From Betaproteobacteria bacterium (lineage in GTDB: Bacteria > Bdellovibrionota_B > Oligoflexia > Silvanigrellales > Silvanigrellaceae), in contig VGHE01000013.1 in the NCBI GenBank assembly GCA_016868315.1, forward strand, positions 1-64,000: a DNA stretch of 64,000 nt. Reading direction: 5' to 3'. The notes under the pieces are model-generated. The model was not told where the DNA came from. It worked only from the letters and a program-made list of their open reading frames with translations, and did no database searches. Below, piece by piece: positions 62,645 through 64,000 of the stretch; position 1 is the first letter of the stretch, and every line of letters begins with the position of its first letter. The translations under genes were made by a program, and so were the position numbers.

Positions 62645-63796
62645 ATGGCAGAAGAACTCGGGTTTTCCAAAGGTCTGGCAGGTGTGGTCGCCGACGCGAC
62701 TTCCGTGAGTCAGGTTCAAGGTGAAGTAGGCCGTCTCATTTATCGTGGAATTTCGATCGAAGAAATTGCTGAAAAATCTACATTTGAGGAAATGACTTAT
62801 TTCCTTCTGCGCGGAAAAATGCCAACACAGCCCGAGCTCAACAAAGTCACTGCCGAACTCAAAGAGTTTCGTGCACTGCCTAAAACCGTTGAGGCCGTTA
62901 TCGATGCAGCACCCAAAACGGCGCACCCTATGATGGTTCTCCAGGCAGCTATGGCTGCTTTGGCTTGGGACGAAGCTCCCGTGAACCTCAAAGATGTTGA
63001 TGGCAACGTGCGCAACGCAGTTCGCCTAACAGCACAACTGGGAACAGCGGTTGCACGCATCTCGCGCCGCCGCCGTGGTCTGGCTCCTGTTGAGCCACGC
63101 ACTGATCTCAGCCACGCTGAGAACTTCCTTTACATGCTCGATGGTAAGGTTCCGAGCAAAGATGTTGCGCGTATGTTCGACGTTGCACTCATGCTGCACA
63201 TGGATCACGACTTCAACGCATCGACCTTCTCCGCACGCGTTATTGCTTCGACCGAAGCACGCCTCACGGCTTCCGTGTCCGGTGCTGTTGGTGCACTCAG
63301 CGGCCCTCTGCATGGCGGCGCGAACGAAAAAGTGCTCGAGATGGCCGACAAGATCGGTGCACCTGAGAAGGCAAAAGACTGGGTTGCCAACGCACTGGCA
63401 ACCAAGGCAAAAGTTATGGGATTTGGTCACCGCGTGTACCGCACCATGGATCCGCGCGCTAAAGTTCTTCGCGGCATGCTTGAACAACTCGTTGCCCAAA
63501 CCGGCGACAAGAGCACCTACGAAACTCTCCGCATTGTGCACGACACCATGATCGATGAGCTCGGCAAAACATCCAAGGACTACATTTGGCCGAACGTCGA
63601 CTTCTGGTCAGGAGCTCTCTATCGCCTCATGAAGATTGAAACCATCGACTTCACACCTATCTTTGCTGTGGCACGTGTGGTGGGTTGGTCTTCGCACATC
63701 ATCGAAATGTGGCAGGACAACCGTATTTATCGCCCTGCTGCGAAATACGTGGGTCCCACTGAAGCAACCATCTCTCCAATCGCTTCGCGCGGCTGA
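62645..63796 (+). CDS. gltA: Citrate synthase
   Basis: Condenses acetyl-CoA and oxaloacetate, entering the TCA cycle. Catalytic His in LHGGANE, His in MGFGHRVYRTMDPRA and Asp in NVDFWSGALY are all present, with the YRGISIEEIAEKSTFEEMTYFLLRG start. At 383 residues it is the short type, which includes 2-methylcitrate synthases; context does not decide between them, as no prp genes are adjacent. GGGAGG precedes the ATG. Its stop overlaps the next start (TGATG). Confidence 0.93.
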   Translation: MAEELGFSKGLAGVVADATSVSQVQGEVGRLIYRGISIEEIAEKSTFEEMTYFLLRGKMPTQPELNKVTAELKEFRALPKTVEAVIDAAPKTAHPMMVLQAAMAALAWDEAPVNLKDVDGNVRNAVRLTAQLGTAVARISRRRRGLAPVEPRTDLSHAENFLYMLDGKVPSKDVARMFDVALMLHMDHDFNASTFSARVIASTEARLTASVSGAVGALSGPLHGGANEKVLEMADKIGAPEKAKDWVANALATKAKVMGFGHRVYRTMDPRAKVLRGMLEQLVAQTGDKSTYETLRIVHDTMIDELGKTSKDYIWPNVDFWSGALYRLMKIETIDFTPIFAVARVVGWSSHIIEMWQDNRIYRPAAKYVGPTEATISPIASRG

Positions 63797-64000
63797 TGAG
63801 CTCGACTCAACAGCCCATCATTGAGCTCAAAGACTATGCCCTGCAGTCGGGATACTCAGCCTTGCTGCAGGGTATTCAGCTTTCCGTGCACGCGGGCGAG
63901 TCCTTGGGTGTGGTGGGTCCGGCAGGCTCAGGCAAGAGTCTGCTGCTTAAGGTGATCTCGCAATCCATTTGGGACAAAGATCTCAGTGGTCTGGAAAGTC
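63796..64000 (+). CDS. ABC transporter ATP-binding protein (3' end beyond window)
   Basis: The first 68 codons are visible: an ABC ATPase start (PIIELKDYALQSGYSALLQGIQLSVHAGESLGVVG) with Walker A GPAGSGKS at residues 42-49. The ATG overlaps the citrate synthase stop as TGATG, so it is translationally coupled; the substrate cannot be told from this part. The order beta-strand, Walker A and the following Lys-Val-Ile-Ser match the MlaF-like or general importer/exporter class. Confidence 0.85.
   Translation, partial: MSSTQQPIIELKDYALQSGYSALLQGIQLSVHAGESLGVVGPAGSGKSLLLKVISQSIWDKDLSGLES

Overview
This 64 kb window is a continuous chromosomal segment of a Gram-negative bacterium, at roughly 50% G+C by eye. 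It carries about 57 complete and two edge-truncated protein genes, two tRNA genes, and no insertion sequences, phage genes or CRISPR arrays that I can see. Gram-negative character is shown by a lipid A type acyltransferase, many lipoproteins with lipobox cysteines, and several likely outer-membrane beta-barrels. Family content points to a deltaproteobacterium in the broad sense, perhaps Bdellovibrionota/Oligoflexia or Myxococcota-like: SpoIIE phosphatase behind a multi-helix membrane sensor, DUF4388 (PATAN) and receiver-plus-TPR proteins, S8 proteases with a Cys-TM-Arg tail, a eukaryote-type IleS, and a vitamin B12-dependent RNR. That placement is inference.

Layout. 1-2.3 kb: acyltransferase, exported peroxiredoxin, lipoprotein. 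2.4-8 kb: a chemosensory-like operon (CheA-like protein lacking the phospho-His and the N-box Asn, CheW, divergent MCP, tocopherol-cyclase-like lipoprotein). 8-13 kb: class II ribonucleotide reductase with a hibernation factor fused to a cold-shock domain, then divergent lon. 13-19 kb: secreted or lipoprotein genes of unknown function, tRNA-Thr and a phosphoribosyltransferase. 19-24 kb: a desaturase and a four-gene overlapping operon (alpha/beta hydrolase, two barrels, a zinc-protease lipoprotein). 24-29 kb: lipoproteins, a barrel and a GMC oxidoreductase. 29-36 kb: regulator, hydroxyacyl-CoA dehydrogenase, nadA, helicase-loader-like ATPase, enolase, HU. 36-43.5 kb: SpoIIE phosphatase, SprT-like protein, tRNA-Arg, an oxidoreductase/prmA/TPR operon. 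43.5-50.3 kb: a four-gene operon with a rhomboid protease and two paralogous S8 proteases. 50.3-53.1 kb: an operon with a short HPF-like protein, a PATAN protein and a receiver-TPR protein. 53.4-64 kb: housekeeping genes (rpsP, rpsT, IHF/HU, ileS, infC, transglycosylase, leucyl aminopeptidase, PolB-like exonuclease, citrate synthase, start of an ABC ATPase).

Most notable. (1) The rhomboid/S8 operon. Both proteases are N-terminally lipidated and share a C-terminal GCIVSS-TSMP-TM-RRK tail resembling a sorting signal. The adjacent long rhomboid is a natural candidate processing enzyme, by analogy with GlyGly-CTERM/rhombosortase. (2) The degenerate chemosensory cluster, whose CheA appears to be a pseudokinase. 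(3) Two surface-protein mRNAs whose Shine-Dalgarno can be masked by an upstream complementary segment. (4) Two separate hibernation-factor-like genes, one paired with a B12-dependent RNR.

Several starts were moved from the longest possible ORF to codons with a good Shine-Dalgarno. These are stated per gene.
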